Shown here one piece after another: positions 61,507-64,000 of a DNA stretch of 64,000 nucleotides. The number at the start of each line of letters is the position of its first letter. Within the stretch, counting starts at the first letter, position 1. Under the pieces are notes generated by a model. That model was given only the letters and a program-made list of their open reading frames with translations. It made no database searches and was not told the DNA's origin. The stretch lies in contig CBDCEL010000003.1 in NCBI GenBank assembly GCA_965215845.1, positions 930,001 through 994,000 on the forward strand, given 5' to 3'. A program made the position numbers and the translations under genes. This stretch comes from Aurantibacter_A sp965215845. GTDB lineage: Bacteria; Bacteroidota; Bacteroidia; Flavobacteriales; Flavobacteriaceae.

Positions 61507-64000
61507 CTACATATTTCGACGGTATTGCCCACCCACTTTGAAAAGGGCCGTTGTGATTTGGCCCAGGGAGCAATATTTGCAAACCTCCATCAATGCCTCG
61601 AAAAGGTTACCGTTCTGAATCGCGGTCTCCCGTAAAGATTTCAGCAAATCAGAGGTATTGCGCCTGTCATGCAAATTCTGGAGCCCTTCGATTTGTTGTT
61701 TCTTTTCCTCTTCGGTCGCCCTGATGACCTCAGGCGGAATAATGGTCTGTGATCCCTTACTGCTCAAAAAAGTATTGACCCCAATAATCGGAAAATCGCC
61801 ATTATGCTTCAAGGTCTCATAGTGTAGGCTTTCTTCTTGTATCTTATTGCGCTGGTACATGGTCTCCATGGCCCCTAAAACGCCACCCCGCTCATTGATT
61901 CGGTCAAACTCCAACAAGACGGCTTCCTCGACCAAATCGGTCAACTCTTCAATGATAAACGACCCCTGTAGCGGGTTTTCATTTTTCGCAAGGCCAAGTT
62001 CCTTGTTTATGATCAATTGAATGGCCATCGCCCTACGTACCGACTCCTCGGTGGGTGTAGTTATGGCTTCATCATATGCATTTGTATGTAGCGAATTGCA
62101 ATTGTCATAAATCGCGTAAAGCGCCTGTAAGGTCGTTCGAATATCGTTGAAGTCAATTTCTTGTGCATGTAAACTGCGACCTGAAGTTTGAATATGGTAC
62201 TTGAGCATCTGGGCCCTTGGTCCAGCACCATATTTATATTTCATCGCCTTGGCCCAAATTTTTCTTGCCACCCGACCGATGACGGCATATTCAGGATCGA
62301 TACCGTTTGAGAAGAAAAAGGAGAGGTTTGGGCCGAACTTATCAATATCCATCCCTCGCGAGAGATAATACTCTACATAGGTGAAGCCGTTTGACAGGGT
62401 CAATGCCAACTGTGTGATCGGATTGGCTCCTGCCTCGGCAATATGATAACCTGAAATCGACACCGAATAAAAATTCCGGACTCCATTATCAATAAAGTAT
62501 TCCTGTACATCACCCATAAGGCGTAGTGCAAATTCCGTCGAAAATATACAGGTGTTCTGGGCTTGGTCTTCCTTTAATATATCGGCCTGAACAGTACCAC
62601 GAACTTGCGAAATCGTCCTTGCCTTTATCTCATTGTAGGTAGCCTTTGGTAATACCTGGTCTCCAGTCACTCCCAAAAGTAGCAACCCAAGTCCGTTATT
62701 TCCTTTGGGCAAATCCCCATGGTACTTCGGTCGCTTGCTTTTCTTGTCCTTATAAATAGCATTTATTTTAGATGCGATCTGTTCTTCCATTCCATTTTCA
62801 CGGATGTAGACCTCACACTGTTGATCGATGGCAGCATTCATAAAATAGGCCAAAAGCATGGGTGCCGGACCATTGATGGTCATACTGACCGAGGTCATGG
62901 GGTCGACCAAATCGAACCCCGAGTACAATTTCTTGGCATCGTCCAAACAGCAGACACTGACCCCGGCGTTACCAATTTTACCATAAATATCGGGGCGATG
63001 ATCAGGATCTCGACCATAAAGGGTTACGCTATCAAATGCCGTCGAAAGTCGTTTGGCGCCCATATCGAGACTCAAATAGTGGAACCGTCGGTTGGTACGC
63101 TCGGGGCCGCCTTCCCCGGCGAACATTCTTGTGGGATCCTCGTTGGTACGCTTGAAAGGATAAAGTCCGGCAGTAAACGGAAATTGCCCAGGGACGTTCT
63201 CCTGGCCAAGCCATTTCAGCACATCTCCCCAAGCCTCAAATTTTGGTAGTGCCACTTTCGGAATCTGAGAATGTGATAATGACTCTGTATGTGTATCGAT
63301 ATGGATTTCCTTATCCCTAACCCTGAAAGTATATTGTCCCGATTTGTATTGTTCCAAAGTTCTGGTCCAATTGCCTATTGCATTCCAGTTTTGAACATCG
63401 AGTTGTGCCTTCAGATTTTCAAATTCCTCGAATAAGAGCGTCAAAAGTTCTTTGTTGTTATCTTTTGTCGTTTTGAAAATTGCCGCTTCATCAATACCAT
63501 TTTTCACTAATAACCGTTCTTCCTCTTCTTTTGTTTTGACTTTAGCAACATAACAAATGGTCTTAAAAACACCGTAAAGGTTCTGGGCGACCTCCGATTG
63601 TTCGTTTACCCTTTTGTCATAGGCCTTGTTGTTTTCTATGATTTCGGCCAGATAACGCGTTCTAGAAGGCGGAATGATGTAAATCTTTTTACTGTTCTCA
63701 GGCGAAATGGATAAGGACGAAACGAACCCAGATTCCGTCTTTGCACGGATTTTCTTCATAATCGCAGCGTAGAGCCTATTCATACCGGGATCATTGAACT
63801 GGGAGGCGATGGTACCGTAGACGGACAATTCCTCTTCATCCAAATCCCAAAGATTCTGATTACGCCTATATTGCTTTTTTACATCGCGAAGTGCATCCTC
63901 GGCTCCACGCTTGTCATATTTATTGATGGCCACGAGGTCTGCAAAGTCGAGCATATCGATTTTCTCCAATTGGGTGGCCGCGCCAAATTCAGGGGTCATG
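61507..64000 (-). CDS. icmF: Fused methylmalonyl/isobutyryl-CoA mutase (IcmF type), 3' part
   Basis: The gene runs off the right edge; about 831 residues of a protein normally near 1,100 are visible. The edge part has MLDFADLVAINKYDKRG (G-domain NKxD motif), so the MeaB-like GTPase module is at the edge. The rest is the mutase barrel: MFAGEGGPERTNRRFHYL, SISGYHIAEAGA, MKYKYGAGPRAQMLKYHIQTSGRSL, and DIRTTLQALYAIYDNCNSLHTNAYDEA. It could isomerise isobutyryl-CoA or related acyl-CoA with B12. Reading frame is intact. It converges on uxaC (44-base gap). Confidence 0.93.
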   Translation of the reverse strand, partial: MTPEFGAATQLEKIDMLDFADLVAINKYDKRGAEDALRDVKKQYRRNQNLWDLDEEELSVYGTIASQFNDPGMNRLYAAIMKKIRAKTESGFVSSLSISPENSKKIYIIPPSRTRYLAEIIENNKAYDKRVNEQSEVAQNLYGVFKTICYVAKVKTKEEEERLLVKNGIDEAAIFKTTKDNNKELLTLLFEEFENLKAQLDVQNWNAIGNWTRTLEQYKSGQYTFRVRDKEIHIDTHTESLSHSQIPKVALPKFEAWGDVLKWLGQENVPGQFPFTAGLYPFKRTNEDPTRMFAGEGGPERTNRRFHYLSLDMGAKRLSTAFDSVTLYGRDPDHRPDIYGKIGNAGVSVCCLDDAKKLYSGFDLVDPMTSVSMTINGPAPMLLAYFMNAAIDQQCEVYIRENGMEEQIASKINAIYKDKKSKRPKYHGDLPKGNNGLGLLLLGVTGDQVLPKATYNEIKARTISQVRGTVQADILKEDQAQNTCIFSTEFALRLMGDVQEYFIDNGVRNFYSVSISGYHIAEAGANPITQLALTLSNGFTYVEYYLSRGMDIDKFGPNLSFFFSNGIDPEYAVIGRVARKIWAKAMKYKYGAGPRAQMLKYHIQTSGRSLHAQEIDFNDIRTTLQALYAIYDNCNSLHTNAYDEAITTPTEESVRRAMAIQLIINKELGLAKNENPLQGSFIIEELTDLVEEAVLLEFDRINERGGVLGAMETMYQRNKIQEESLHYETLKHNGDFPIIGVNTFLSSKGSQTIIPPEVIRATEEEKKQQIEGLQNLHDRRNTSDLLKSLRETAIQNGNLFEALMEVCKYCSLGQITTALFKVGGQYRRNM

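Noticed and set aside
61507..64000. A complete methylmalonyl-CoA mutase gene starting at the right edge
   Set aside because: The G-domain NKYD motif lies at the edge, showing that a longer IcmF-type protein begins outside the window.

Overview
The window is a piece of a Bacteroidota chromosome, almost certainly a marine Flavobacteriaceae. Evidence for this is the SusC/SusD pair, T9SS and gliding-type C-terminal domains, FucP-like and PmoA/DUF6807 genes, a TTG-N19-TAnnTTTG promoter (seen in front of tRNA-Lys), weak Shine-Dalgarno sequences and moderate-to-low GC content. No database search was possible; all family names rest on motifs read from the translations.

1-4375 looks like ordinary core genome: the end of the N-terminal transketolase subunit, the C-terminal subunit, an outer-membrane barrel, an FKBP lipoprotein, an S4 RNA-binding protein, a PyrR-like phosphoribosyltransferase and shikimate kinase. 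A tRNA-Lys(UUU) follows at 4503-4575.

4553-27656 has the anatomy of an integrative element in tRNA-Lys. A tyrosine recombinase lies just downstream of the tRNA. The last 24 bases of the tRNA are repeated at 27633-27656. Matching candidate integrase arm sites lie inside both ends, and a likely displaced native tRNA terminator lies just outside the right end. Its contents are a vanadium-haloperoxidase-like lipoprotein, two beta-propeller lipoproteins around an ECF sigma factor operon, an M20 hydrolase with a DUF819 permease, a polyamine operon (arginine decarboxylase, agmatinase, deoxyhypusine-synthase-like enzyme) with a decayed second copy of the last gene nearby, and a minus-strand envelope-stress cluster (Hsp20, DegP-like protease, patatin, small proteins). 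A striking array of TGTCA/TGACA boxes precedes Hsp20. Decayed copies of the right end continue to about 29.4 kb, suggesting repeated integration.

28104-37157 holds surface and secreted proteins: a T9SS cargo protein, a long collagen-like protein with an internal duplication, a CHU_C-type protein, an AraC-HTH/transmembrane/TPR regulator and a lipoprotein. 37639-39670 is an amino-sugar-phosphate isomerase with an MFS sugar transporter.

39709-46804 is a minus-strand propionate operon: biotin carrier, biotin carboxylase, carboxyltransferase, methylmalonyl-CoA mutase small subunit and large subunit. The large-subunit gene carries three separate single-base insertions. A second, fused mutase (IcmF type) enters from the right edge at 61507-64000.

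47108-61462 is a polysaccharide utilisation locus: sulfatase, SusC, SusD, LacI regulator, two DUF1080 proteins (one with two domains), a DUF6807 protein, a Tat-exported Gfo/Idh/MocA oxidoreductase and uronate isomerase. It contains no recognisable classical glycoside hydrolase or polysaccharide lyase, which points to 3-keto (oxidative) glycoside cleavage of a sulfated, uronate-containing glycan. An identical 14-bp operator, CGTTAACGTTAACG, lies upstream of both SusC and the oxidoreductase operon/uxaC divergent promoter, defining a probable LacI regulon.
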